NCBI GenBank assembly: GCA_029262055.1
Contig: JAJDAD010000062.1
Span: 1-64,000, forward strand
Length of the DNA: 64,000 nucleotides
Source: Candidatus Zhuqueibacterota bacterium
GTDB lineage: Bacteria; Zhuqueibacterota; Zhuqueibacteria; Oceanimicrobiales; Oceanimicrobiaceae
Reading direction: 5' to 3'
The notes below the pieces were generated by a model that was given only the letters and a program-made list of their open reading frames with translations, was not told the DNA's origin and searched no databases. Shown in pieces: positions 9,412-18,679 of the stretch (the stretch's first letter is position 1; each line of letters begins with the position of its first letter). Position numbers and translations under genes: made by a program.

Positions 9412-9440
9412 TTGACTGTTTACCTGTTTTCGGTTAATTT
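9412..9440 (+). promoter_or_regulatory. Predicted sigma70-type promoter of ECF gene
   Basis: TTGACT at 9412-9417 and TAATTT at 9435-9440 are spaced by exactly 17 bases. Transcription would begin near 9447, only a few bases before the ATG at 9451, so the mRNA would be almost leaderless. The ORF-track start (TTG at 9412) falls inside the -35 box and is therefore unlikely. Confidence 0.55.
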
Positions 9441-9450
9441 GCTTGCCTTA

Positions 9451-10047
9451 ATGGTGGATAAACAAAAATCTTCGAAAAGCAATTCTGAGCTGATCCAACG
9501 TGCTATAGACGGTGATGAAACTGCCTACCGGCAACTGCTCGAGAATTACCGCGGGGCCATTTTCAATCTCCTGTTTAAAATGGTTCGCAATAAGGAGGAG
9601 ACCGAAGATTTGGTTCAGGAGGCCTTTATAAAGGCGTTTAAGGCTTTGCCCTCCTTCAACGAAGAGTACGCTTTTTCAACGTGGTTGTACAAGATTGCCA
9701 TCAACAACTGTATCGACCACATGCGCAAGAAGCGGCTCAAGACTTATTCCATCAATAAGCCCGTCCGATCAAAGGACGGAGAGCTGGACCGGGAATTTCC
9801 GGACACATCCATGAGCCCGGACAAGGAATTACTCCACGACGAACGCACCCGCTTGATCGAAACCGCTATCGATGAATTACCTGAAAACTACAAAACCGCC
9901 ATTCTCCTGCGGCACCGGGACGAGAAATCATACGAAGAAATTGCACAGCTCCTCGACATTCCCTTAGGCACAGTCAAGGCCAGAATTTTCCGGGCGCGTG
10001 AAATGTTGAAAAAACGCCTGAAGGGCAAGCTCACCCGCGGAGTCTAA
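9451..10047 (+). CDS. ECF-family RNA polymerase sigma factor
   Basis: An extracytoplasmic-function sigma factor of 198 residues. Region 2 is clear (EDLVQEAFIKAFKALPSF, then FSTWLYKIAINNCIDHMRKK) and so is region 4 (LPENYKTAILLRHRDEKSYE, then EIAQLLDIPLGTVKARIFRA). The ATG at 9451 is chosen because a TTGACT-17-TAATTT promoter ends just upstream. No anti-sigma factor gene follows: the neighbour ppx is convergent and the two stop codons overlap by four bases. Lack of a linked anti-sigma is seen in the broadly conserved RpoE-like ECF factors of FCB bacteria, so its control may be transcriptional or unlinked. Confidence 0.92.
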   Translation: MVDKQKSSKSNSELIQRAIDGDETAYRQLLENYRGAIFNLLFKMVRNKEETEDLVQEAFIKAFKALPSFNEEYAFSTWLYKIAINNCIDHMRKKRLKTYSINKPVRSKDGELDREFPDTSMSPDKELLHDERTRLIETAIDELPENYKTAILLRHRDEKSYEEIAQLLDIPLGTVKARIFRAREMLKKRLKGKLTRGV

Positions 10048-10979
10048 TCGGAGCCACCGGCGCCGAACCTGGACAACAGGGTTCCGTGCCGCAACCCCCA
10101 ATCGCTTACCACAGTCTCTTCAAGCCCAAAGAACCGCATCACCTCCAACAGCAACACGACCCCGGCCACCATGACAGGGGCACGCTGTGGAACAATCCCC
10201 GGCAGGCCCGAAATCTCATCTACTCTCAGCTCCTGAAGCTCTGCGTAAATACTCTCGACGGCGTCGCGCTGCAGGCTTTTGCCGTCAAGCAGTGCCGGGT
10301 CATAGGTTGTCAGCCGGAGCAGCATCGCGGCCACCGTTGTTGCCGTACCCGCGCCGGCGACCATTTGGTGCAAAGGACACCTTTTCCAGGAAACGAGCGC
10401 CGCCTCCATTTCCGCCTGGCAGTTTTCTATTATGGCTGCAATCTCGGACGGGAGGGGTGGATCGTGTTTAATAAACCGCTCCGTCAGTCTCACCGAGCCC
10501 AGGTGCAGGCTGGCGCAGTGCTCAACTGAATGCCGGTCTCCCAAAACAAATTCCGTACTCCCGCCACCGATGTCTACGGTCAAGCTCTGGCCGTGGACGA
10601 AGATCTTGTTGGACAGCGCGCCAAAATGCATGCGTGTTGCTTCTTCCTTACCGGTCAACACCTCCATCTCAAGCCCACTCTCGCTGGCGATCCTGCTCAA
10701 CAGGTCTGCTTGATTCAAGGCATCCCTGACAGCGCTGGTCCCGGTCAAATAGATGGTCTCAGCCTGCCACTCTTCGCAGATTTCCCGATACTCCTGCAGC
10801 GTGTGAACGGCACGGGATATCGCCGAATCGAGCAGTCGCCTGCTCTCATCCACACCTTCGCCCAGGCGGATGATTTTCTCCTGCTCAAAAAGCGGTGTGA
10901 TCTGATGGTCATCCGACACATTGGCAACCAGAAGCAGCGCGCAGTTGGTCCCGACATCGATTGCCGCAACCGTCTTCAT
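10044..10979 (-). CDS. ppx: Ppx/GppA family phosphatase
   Basis: A member of the exopolyphosphatase / guanosine pentaphosphate phosphohydrolase family (ASKHA fold). The first phosphate motif AIDVGTNCALLLV lies at the N-terminus and the second, TVDIGGGSTEFVLG, near residue 130-143 of the corrected protein. At 311 residues it is the short form without the C-terminal HD domain, typical of many non-proteobacterial copies; whether it acts on polyphosphate or on pppGpp cannot be told. The ORF track adds 12 codons, but the ATG at 10979 forms an ATGA overlap with the prmA stop and opens directly on the family N-terminus MKTVAAIDVGTN. Confidence 0.92.
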   Translation of the reverse strand: MKTVAAIDVGTNCALLLVANVSDDHQITPLFEQEKIIRLGEGVDESRRLLDSAISRAVHTLQEYREICEEWQAETIYLTGTSAVRDALNQADLLSRIASESGLEMEVLTGKEEATRMHFGALSNKIFVHGQSLTVDIGGGSTEFVLGDRHSVEHCASLHLGSVRLTERFIKHDPPLPSEIAAIIENCQAEMEAALVSWKRCPLHQMVAGAGTATTVAAMLLRLTTYDPALLDGKSLQRDAVESIYAELQELRVDEISGLPGIVPQRAPVMVAGVVLLLEVMRFFGLEETVVSDWGLRHGTLLSRFGAGGSD

Positions 10980-11860
10980 GCCGGCATTTGTTTTTGTAAG
11001 TGTAGAGCGGCCCATTCACCCAGATGCTCCTCATTCATGACGGCAAGATCGGTGGTTGCGAGCCTGTCTTTTACTTCGTCTACTTCAGTGCCCAAAATGC
11101 CGGAAGCGAGCAAGTATCCGCCCTGAACAAGGGGTGCCACGATGTCGGCCAGGCAAGCAAAGATAACGTTCTTGGTTATGTTAGCCAAAACAAAATCGAA
11201 GCGCGCCTGCCGGGACAGGGCTACCCCACTCCCAACAAATAGTTGAACAGCACCTTCCCCGGTGTTAGCCTCCGTGTTCTCCCGGGCTGCCTCGATGGCG
11301 ACCGGGTCGATATCGCAAGCCGTGATCTTGCCCGCGCCCAGCTTATGTCCTGCAATCGCAAGAATGCCGGTACCGGTACCTACGTCCAGGATGCGCTTGT
11401 CTTTGACCGGCAGCTCTTCCAAGAGGCGAAGAACCAGTTGCGTGGTAGCGTGGGCGCCGGTGCCAAACGCCTGTTTTGGGTCGATCTCGATGACAAATTG
11501 CTCTACCGGCTCATCGAGTGCCACCCAGGTCGGCTTCACGAGAAATCGCCTGGACACTGACAGCGGCCGTAACTGCTTTTTCCATTCAGCATTCCAGTCA
11601 CGATTCTCACAGGACAAAATAGTGGCCGCCTCTTCAGACGATAAATACCCCAGCGCTTTCAGTCCAGCCCGGTACTTCTCTATCTCAGCGAGGAGTTTTT
11701 GTTTGGAGGCCTCCGCGGGAAAGTAAGCTACCAGCTCAACCTCGGATTCCTGCACGCCGCTGCAGCCCAGCTCGAAAAGGAAATTGCTCAGAGCTTCCGC
11801 AACGTCAGGTGATACCGGCACGCGGACCTCACGCCAGGCTTTTTCTCTTTTAATTAGCAC
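10976..11860 (-). CDS. prmA: Ribosomal protein L11 methyltransferase
   Basis: A SAM-dependent enzyme that methylates amino groups of ribosomal protein L11. The N-terminal ~110 residues are the substrate-binding part; FGTGAHATTQLVLRLL and the Gly-rich SAM loop LDVGTGTGILAIAG are diagnostic, and the later ANITKNVI block occupies the position of motif IV. Length 294 is normal. It lies between sprA and ppx on the same strand, 128 bases from sprA, and its stop overlaps the ppx start by four bases. Confidence 0.94.
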   Translation of the reverse strand: MLIKREKAWREVRVPVSPDVAEALSNFLFELGCSGVQESEVELVAYFPAEASKQKLLAEIEKYRAGLKALGYLSSEEAATILSCENRDWNAEWKKQLRPLSVSRRFLVKPTWVALDEPVEQFVIEIDPKQAFGTGAHATTQLVLRLLEELPVKDKRILDVGTGTGILAIAGHKLGAGKITACDIDPVAIEAARENTEANTGEGAVQLFVGSGVALSRQARFDFVLANITKNVIFACLADIVAPLVQGGYLLASGILGTEVDEVKDRLATTDLAVMNEEHLGEWAALHLQKQMPA

Positions 11861-11988
11861 TCGTCTTGTCTATGGATGATGATGGGTCTCACAGTCTGTT
11901 AGGCAGCTATAAAAATGCGATTGGCAAATTGTTCGGAGGGAAACGCCACACAGGCCTTGCCGTCGGGCTTATGGATGCAGAGGATACG

Positions 11989-14900
11989 TTAGTTGCCTCT
12001 GATGGCGATGTTGATGTCGATACCGAATTCCTGTACCGATGTGGTGCCGACTCTTTTGCTGTCGGTCTTTCCGACCTCGACGAACGCGCCGCCGCGAACG
12101 GTGGTGCTGAATGAGTAGGTCAACTGCGGCCGTACGGACCAGCGGGTGGTTTTGTTTGCCTCCACAAAGTCTCCATCTGCGACCTGGCGATTTTCTTGTA
12201 CCTGGTTGCTTGCCGTAAAAGAGAAGGAAAAGTCGATGGAGTTTTTCAATTCAGCTTTATTGAACGGCCAAAAGGGCAACCGGAAACCGGAACGCTTGGA
12301 ATAGTTCGCGGTGATCGACAGATCCTCATTTGTACCCCGGCTGGCGCCGAGCTCCTGTCCATTGGAGAAGGTGGTCGTCAGTGTTTTTGATCGGTTTATC
12401 TGTACGTTGCCGGTGAAGCCGTTTTTGAACGACAAGTCCAGTTTTCCGAGGGGACGGAAGTTGTTTGAAAAGCTCTCATTAGTCTTGTTGTCCGGGTTGC
12501 CTATCCAGTTTGAATCTTTTTTTCCAGTGAAAGCGTGACTCAAACTCACGGTCTTAAACACCTTGTTGAAAAGCGGAAGACTCTGCAGACCGGTGACCCG
12601 GACGTTCCACTCGGGAAACGGCATGTCAAAACCCTTTTCTGACAACCAGCTATTCGAGGTACTGCCGTTGATCTGGCGCGATTCGTTGCGTTGATTAGCG
12701 TGCTGAAAACGCAGGCCAACATCAAATGCGCGCCCGAAAGCAATCCCGGAACCTAGAGCCAGATTCTGACTCTCATTCCTCGAAATCGGGTTCGTGCTCA
12801 AATTTGCGACAGTGGCAACCCCGGTCGTGTCGGACAAACCGAACTGAAATTTTGTGGTCGGTTTGAAGAGTGAATCCAAACCGCTGTGCGAGTTGTCTTC
12901 GCGCTCACTATAGTTGAAGGTGATGTCCTTGAAGTTTGAGAAAAAGCCACCTACGAGTCTAAGCGGATTGAAGGAAGTCCCGCCTTCCTTTTTCTCCTGG
13001 AATACGGTTAGTTTTGCCCCTTCCTCAGGCTTAGGCTCTTCCCTGGTTCGGCCACGATTTCCGGGACGGCTACGGCGACCACCCGTACGGCTCGGAGTCC
13101 TGGATTTTTTGTCGCCGAAAATGGAAGAGACCAATTGCTTCCAGCGAAAGGTGGCGTCAGCCGACCTGGTGATATTGTTGCTGGCGCTACGGCCCGTTGT
13201 CTTATTCTGCAAATTATTGTTAAAACGGTAGTTGGCGCTGTAGCTGACATTGTTGGTCAACCAACTGAAAACTTGCGGCGAGTAGCGAGCGGTAAATGCC
13301 TGGGTTTGGTTGATATCTTCAAAATTGAAACTTAAGAAATCCTGAAATGTCCGGTCGCGCATCTGCGACTTATGCGCCCTGCTGAAATCTACGGACAGGT
13401 TCTCGAAGATCTTCATACTGGTCCGGATGCTGCGGTCAAAAATAAAATCTTCAGTCTCCGTCGCCTCAGCCAGAGCATCGGAGTTCGCAATGCGATTTTG
13501 CCGGAGCGAGGTGCGCCGGTTGCCATTCAGCTTAAGCGAAACCTGCTGCGGTGTATAGTACAATTTGGTCGCCTTAGCCTTGCCGATCAACGGCAGGTTG
13601 GGCAACCACGCCAACGGGGAAAAGTAATTGTTCCTGCCAAAATTGAGCTGATAGTCGAAACTGCCGTTCCAGGTCGTGGTCCTGGACTCCGCGATGGTTG
13701 GGCTACGCTGTACATTGTCCGATCGGCCCACACTCATGGACATGCCGTCAAAAGTATTCTTGATGAAAAAATTCTTTGACTTGGCTTGCCGCCGCAAAGA
13801 AAGATTGAAGCCGGTCTGGTTGGAAGTGGTTTGGACCCGCCTGAGCAGGTCCGGGTCTTTCAGGTCGCTGCTGGTCACTTTGCGATCCAGTCCCGGGAAC
13901 CACTTGGGGTCGCTCTTGCTGTCGCGAAAACTCAAGCTGAGCGGCATTGCGACTCCCAGCCAGCGCGGCAGGACTTTGTCGATACTGATATTGGCGTTGA
14001 GGTTGCTGCTACGGCTATTGTTGCCGGTACCGAAACGAGTGGCCACATTGTGGAAGTCCGCATCCTTGCGTTCGACCTCGATATTGAAGGATCCAAAGTC
14101 ACCGACCTTAAGGTCGGCGCGCGCGCGCATGGCCACACCCTTGTCCTGCTCTACATCGGACAAACGCAGTTCGTTGAACCAGATTTCTCCGACAAACGGT
14201 GTGTTCGGCAGTCTGTTGCGCAGGCCGAGGGTGAGAATCCTTACATTTGTAAAAGAAGGTCGGCCCTTGACTCTTATGGATTTTTCTGGGCCAAGAATTC
14301 TCACAAACGTTCCTGTCGAATCTTCGAAAAATACGTTTGGATCGTCGACCTGAGAGGTGTCCTGGCGATCGATTGTGGTGAAGTCCAGGATGGGCACGTC
14401 CATGTGATTACGGTCGTCCCATTCTTCGTAAACGGTCGAGCGGTATTCATAATAGTTGTCACGGTTTGCCCCGAAACGGACGAAATACTCCAGGTTGCTA
14501 CGGGCGGTGGTGTCGCCTTCGGTCATAAAGGCGAAATGCGTCATCCCCTCATCGATACCGTGGACAAACATTTTGATGCGGTCGTAGTGGATGTAACTCT
14601 CGCCCTGAAACAGACTCTTTTGAGCGACCGCGGCAAAGTTTCCATCCAGGCGGTTTGCCTTGAGCACGAGGGATTGTTCGCGCGCGCGTACCCTACTGAC
14701 CCGGTCTTCCTCACCCTGCACACCGATTTGAGTAAGGGAGTCAAAATATTCGGTGCTTTCATGCGTGTTGATTTGCGTGACTGCGAACGCTTCTCCCGCA
14801 TCCTCCGGGGAGATCAGGCCGACGGCCAGGTCGTGCTCGTTTTGGGTCAGGCCAACCTCTTTCCATTCGCTGCCGACCAGATTGATCTCCGCGATGCTGA

Positions 14901-17900
14901 CGCGCGCAAAATCAGGCAAATTCGCATCGAAGGGCTGGCGGTTATACTCCAGAGAATCAAACCAGATCCGCACGTACTCTATCTGGCTGGTTGTAGGGTT
15001 ACCGATTATTGTGTCGGCGGCCTCGGTGCTGAAGGGAATCCGGTACAACTTCCAGGACGGATTAATATCCGGATTACCACCCACGATCAGAGCAGTATCG
15101 GGATGGGTTAGCGCCAGTGAAAATGAATAAGAAAAATATTGGTCCGCCCGATCCACTATGCCGTTACCGTTGATGTCTTCCGTGTCCGGGATGCGGCCGC
15201 CCTGGTCGTTTTCGCTGCCTTCTGTGCCATTGATGGTACCGGTACCGGCAGTCGCATAACGATCGCTTAGCTCAGGGTAGAACCAGTCGTCATAACTCCA
15301 CGGTTCATCGTGATTCTTGAAGCCGTCCCGGTTCACATCCCAAAAATCGAATTGCACTGCGGCCGCCGAGCTGTCCTGACCTATCGGTATTCTGCGCGGA
15401 TGGTTGAAAACCGGCGGGTCCGGCTTGGCTACGCCGTCCAGTCCCACATCTTCGCCGGGATCGAGAACACCGTTCCTGGTACCAGCCCGCAAGATGTCTT
15501 CAGTATTGAAGTCGTTCGGAATGACATCTTCGGAAATGCTGCCGAAATCCATATGCACGCGCCCGAGATCGCCCTGGACCATAATCTCGATGAACTTGGT
15601 CTGCGACTGGTCGAACAATCCCGGCGAAAGGGCGCGCATGATACCCGCCCAGCGGCTGGTGTCGCGCTCGGCCTCACCCGGGTCAAACAGGTCCAGGGTC
15701 AGAACATGCGTACCGGTTTCGGTGCGGCCGACATTGACCTCACGATTTGGGAAAATGTCAGTTATCGGAACCAGATTCGCCGGGTTGTACCAGACGAAGT
15801 TGTTGAGACGATTGCGAAAGCTATGTACCCCGTCCCGGGGCTGTGAACCGAATTGCCAGTTGTTTTTCAGAATGCCCAGATTGGTGGTTTTCTTAGCAGC
15901 CTCGAAGTCATCGACATAAGCAACACCACGGTTGTCGCCGGTATCCGCGCTGTTAAGTGTATTCGGAGTCGGCAAAACCTGAGCAATTTCACCTTCAAAA
16001 CTCAACGTGGTCTCGCCCTTGGAACGAATCATCGGCAGATAATCCAGTGCCCTTCCAATGAAATTAGGCCGAAAACGCAAGCGGGTATTGAAATCCCAAA
16101 CCAGGTTCTGCATCGGTCCCCGGCCGACGCGGACCTTGCGGTCAAGCGTGCTTTCGCTCAAATACAGCAGCGTTCCACCAAAAAATGAGTCTCGGCCGAG
16201 CGTGTACTCTGCACGCATGCCCAGGATGGTCTTTTTTTCGAGCTGAAACAGTTGGTTACGTTCGTAGGTTACATCCAGTTGCGCGGAAGGGTTGCTAGCC
16301 CTCTCGTCCAGCAAAATGAGCTGGCCGGAGAAGTAGTCGATGGTATAATCCCGGCCGCGCTGCAGGTTTGAACCATCAAGGGTAACCACTTCCGAGCCTT
16401 CGATGACGTTGAAGCCCAGACTGTACTCCGTGCCGCGATTCTGCGTCTCCACTTCCAGGTAGAATTTGCTGGCGCCGCGGATGATGCTCTGGTCTGTTTC
16501 CCTATAGATCTGCGGCGTGCGATCGGCATCAGCGACTTCAAGCACCAGGTTGTTGTTGACAAAGTAGCCAACCGGGTCGAAAGGCCGCAAGTCTCTAAAA
16601 TGAAGTTCACCTCTTGCCAGGTTCACGATGTTCTCATCGTTATCCACGACACGATCAGGTATTGCGGCGCCGCTTTGGTCCTTGGCATCGAGGCCAAATA
16701 TGTTCAACCAGGACCGCCCGGGAGCGTCTGTTTCCTGCGGAGAACCGGAGGAAGGCTTGTTGAACATTCTGACCGTAAAGCCTTCCTCGTTAATATTGCG
16801 GCTGCCCAACGAGTAGACATGTTTCCAGGCCAGATCGAATGTCGGCGTGTCCGGTAATGGGTTCCGGTCTCGGAGCAACTTGAGTTTGATAGAGTTTACG
16901 TTTAGCGAATCACCACGTACAAAATTGAGATCTCCGATTGTCCGGCCATCTTCGGTTTTGTACGCGATGGCGAGTATCTCGGAATCCGTAAGCGGGATAT
17001 TGAGTCGAATAAATCCGAGCTGGGTCTCAAGAAAATATTCTGTTTTTTCAAGGCGAATGAATTGTTGTTGTGTGCTCGCCCCGGGAATTGTATCAAAATT
17101 ATTCTCGTCAGTGACTGTGCCATCCAGCGTCGCGAACCCCGGAATTACCTTATCTGGGAATTGCTCCTGGTACCCGGCTGCGGCTTTGTAGACCTCAAAT
17201 GAATCGGGGATGACTGCTACGGCAAGCCCTGAGAGATGGACACCATCGGCATCGAAATGACGATATTGCTCAACATAGGTGCTGTCCAGGAAGAAGTAAA
17301 CACCTTCAACAAAGCGGTAATCCTCGATGCGACTCTTGCCGGCCTTGGCGCCGCCGGACAGACTGAGTTTTTGACTCTCTCCTTTTTCCTGGCTGGCGAT
17401 GGTGGTGAGGTTCAGGTTGCCGAGCACCATTTCACTTTTCAGACCGAACAGGCCGGAATTCTTGCCGCTAAAAGTCACATAGCGCGTGCCCGGCAAGGAC
17501 AGCGAGATGTTACCCGCTTCGAAGCGCTGCACGACTTCATCTTCAAAACCCTGGTAAACAAGACGCACGTTGTTGTCAAAATCAAAGGCGCGCTCACTGT
17601 CTTGATCCACGTTGACCGTAACTTTTTCGCCGATTTTCCCGGTCACGGAAAATCGCTGTGTTTGCTGCATTTTGAAATTGGTAGTGGAACCACGAGTCAA
17701 GGCGCTCCTGACTTCACTGCGATCCTCGCGCCGTAACCCGGCCTGGATGCGAATATCGCCCGTGACGATCAGGCCCACCGAACCACTACCGAAGATTTTT
17801 TGGAACGTCTTGCTCTTGATTTTTACCGGGATCTCGAGATTAATCCCGCCCCGCCCCTTACCGGCAATAACGTCCTCATTTACATGTGCAACGACATACT

Positions 17901-18288
17901 GCCTCCAGGAATCCCGTATGCTCGATTGGCGCAGCGCGGAAACGTATTGGTTGAAAGTGAGTACAATGGGCGGACGAACGGCGTCGTCTTGCCGCAGGGT
18001 GCGAATCAGAACCGGGTCGTCGGTTGAGGCGATCTCAACCTCGTAATTCGCTCCGAAATAATTGGAGAAGGAGCCCGGGAAGTAACCGTGGATTGAAAAC
18101 ACGCTAGGCCGTGTCAACGCGAATGGACCGCCCGCCCTGATACCAAGATTAGAGACCCTGAGTCCTATCGGACTCTGGCCCACATCCGGCGACTGCGCCA
18201 ATAATGGCTGGGAAGATAAAGAAAGGAAGCTCAACGAGGCAGCGAAGAAGAAAAAATCGCGCTTCCTAAGTAGGCTAGCAAAAACCAT
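11989..18288 (-). CDS. sprA: SprA/Sov, type IX secretion outer-membrane translocon
   Basis: A 2099-residue secreted protein with a signal peptide (hydrophobic residues about 11-31 ending LLAQS). I identify it as SprA (Sov), the giant beta-barrel forming the outer-membrane channel of the type IX secretion system. Supporting features are its size (about 2000-2500 in the family), predominantly beta-strand sequence rich in aromatic residues and alternating polarity, and family-typical blocks such as YVDDFEAAKK near 790 and EIWFNELRLSDVEQDKG near 1390 that precede barrel segments. A basic insert of Arg/Gly near 1670-1700 (RTPSRTGGRRSRPGNRGRTR) is unusual. The nearby lptF operon is divergent. No other T9SS gene (porV, gldKLMN) is recognised in the window, but a cargo-type sorting domain occurs in the 49.5 kb gene. 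Confidence 0.88.
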   Translation of the reverse strand: MVFASLLRKRDFFFFAASLSFLSLSSQPLLAQSPDVGQSPIGLRVSNLGIRAGGPFALTRPSVFSIHGYFPGSFSNYFGANYEVEIASTDDPVLIRTLRQDDAVRPPIVLTFNQYVSALRQSSIRDSWRQYVVAHVNEDVIAGKGRGGINLEIPVKIKSKTFQKIFGSGSVGLIVTGDIRIQAGLRREDRSEVRSALTRGSTTNFKMQQTQRFSVTGKIGEKVTVNVDQDSERAFDFDNNVRLVYQGFEDEVVQRFEAGNISLSLPGTRYVTFSGKNSGLFGLKSEMVLGNLNLTTIASQEKGESQKLSLSGGAKAGKSRIEDYRFVEGVYFFLDSTYVEQYRHFDADGVHLSGLAVAVIPDSFEVYKAAAGYQEQFPDKVIPGFATLDGTVTDENNFDTIPGASTQQQFIRLEKTEYFLETQLGFIRLNIPLTDSEILAIAYKTEDGRTIGDLNFVRGDSLNVNSIKLKLLRDRNPLPDTPTFDLAWKHVYSLGSRNINEEGFTVRMFNKPSSGSPQETDAPGRSWLNIFGLDAKDQSGAAIPDRVVDNDENIVNLARGELHFRDLRPFDPVGYFVNNNLVLEVADADRTPQIYRETDQSIIRGASKFYLEVETQNRGTEYSLGFNVIEGSEVVTLDGSNLQRGRDYTIDYFSGQLILLDERASNPSAQLDVTYERNQLFQLEKKTILGMRAEYTLGRDSFFGGTLLYLSESTLDRKVRVGRGPMQNLVWDFNTRLRFRPNFIGRALDYLPMIRSKGETTLSFEGEIAQVLPTPNTLNSADTGDNRGVAYVDDFEAAKKTTNLGILKNNWQFGSQPRDGVHSFRNRLNNFVWYNPANLVPITDIFPNREVNVGRTETGTHVLTLDLFDPGEAERDTSRWAGIMRALSPGLFDQSQTKFIEIMVQGDLGRVHMDFGSISEDVIPNDFNTEDILRAGTRNGVLDPGEDVGLDGVAKPDPPVFNHPRRIPIGQDSSAAAVQFDFWDVNRDGFKNHDEPWSYDDWFYPELSDRYATAGTGTINGTEGSENDQGGRIPDTEDINGNGIVDRADQYFSYSFSLALTHPDTALIVGGNPDINPSWKLYRIPFSTEAADTIIGNPTTSQIEYVRIWFDSLEYNRQPFDANLPDFARVSIAEINLVGSEWKEVGLTQNEHDLAVGLISPEDAGEAFAVTQINTHESTEYFDSLTQIGVQGEEDRVSRVRAREQSLVLKANRLDGNFAAVAQKSLFQGESYIHYDRIKMFVHGIDEGMTHFAFMTEGDTTARSNLEYFVRFGANRDNYYEYRSTVYEEWDDRNHMDVPILDFTTIDRQDTSQVDDPNVFFEDSTGTFVRILGPEKSIRVKGRPSFTNVRILTLGLRNRLPNTPFVGEIWFNELRLSDVEQDKGVAMRARADLKVGDFGSFNIEVERKDADFHNVATRFGTGNNSRSSNLNANISIDKVLPRWLGVAMPLSLSFRDSKSDPKWFPGLDRKVTSSDLKDPDLLRRVQTTSNQTGFNLSLRRQAKSKNFFIKNTFDGMSMSVGRSDNVQRSPTIAESRTTTWNGSFDYQLNFGRNNYFSPLAWLPNLPLIGKAKATKLYYTPQQVSLKLNGNRRTSLRQNRIANSDALAEATETEDFIFDRSIRTSMKIFENLSVDFSRAHKSQMRDRTFQDFLSFNFEDINQTQAFTARYSPQVFSWLTNNVSYSANYRFNNNLQNKTTGRSASNNITRSADATFRWKQLVSSIFGDKKSRTPSRTGGRRSRPGNRGRTREEPKPEEGAKLTVFQEKKEGGTSFNPLRLVGGFFSNFKDITFNYSEREDNSHSGLDSLFKPTTKFQFGLSDTTGVATVANLSTNPISRNESQNLALGSGIAFGRAFDVGLRFQHANQRNESRQINGSTSNSWLSEKGFDMPFPEWNVRVTGLQSLPLFNKVFKTVSLSHAFTGKKDSNWIGNPDNKTNESFSNNFRPLGKLDLSFKNGFTGNVQINRSKTLTTTFSNGQELGASRGTNEDLSITANYSKRSGFRLPFWPFNKAELKNSIDFSFSFTASNQVQENRQVADGDFVEANKTTRWSVRPQLTYSFSTTVRGGAFVEVGKTDSKRVGTTSVQEFGIDINIAIRGN

Positions 18289-18679
18289 TTCTCGAGAGTA
18301 GTAGCAACTTTCGTTTCGGGTAAAACGAGATCAAGACACTCTTGTCTCGGTTTGCCGCTGTCTAAAGATAAGCGATAACAACTACTCTATAATGCCTCCG
18401 GGTGAAATGGCTTTTGAAAAGTGAAGAAAAATACGTAACGGTCAGCAGAAATGCAAGCAAAAAACTGTGCCGGGCGGTCGGCAAGATCCGGTGCAAAAAC
18501 AGCAATTAAACTGCTTTGCGATACCTGAGTTTCAAAAAATAATACCTTGCTAAAAAACCTGTTTGCGACTATATTTTCGCTTCGTGTAGCCTGCAAATTT
18601 CGAGCCGATATCATGAACAGCGCTGCAGCCTACGAACGGTCGAGCTTCAGAGTAATCTTGGCGGTATGAATCCGGTACA
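18289..18679. other. Divergent intergenic region between sprA and lptF
   Basis: This 391-bp stretch must hold the promoters of two diverging genes. A stem-loop at 18326-18349 (CGAGA/CAAGA against TCTTG/TCTCG with one bulge) is followed by TTTT on the minus strand, so it looks like a weak terminator or attenuator in the sprA leader. A 75-codon minus-strand ORF at 18387-18614 is Phe-rich and shows no coding character. Confidence 0.4.

Noticed and set aside
13786-15111. 441-codon plus-strand ORF inside sprA
   Set aside because: The opposite strand encodes SprA with clear family features. Long antisense frames are common in GC-rich genes.
18387-18614. 75-codon minus-strand ORF upstream of sprA
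   Set aside because: Phe-rich, no homology, no ribosome binding site; probably leader sequence.
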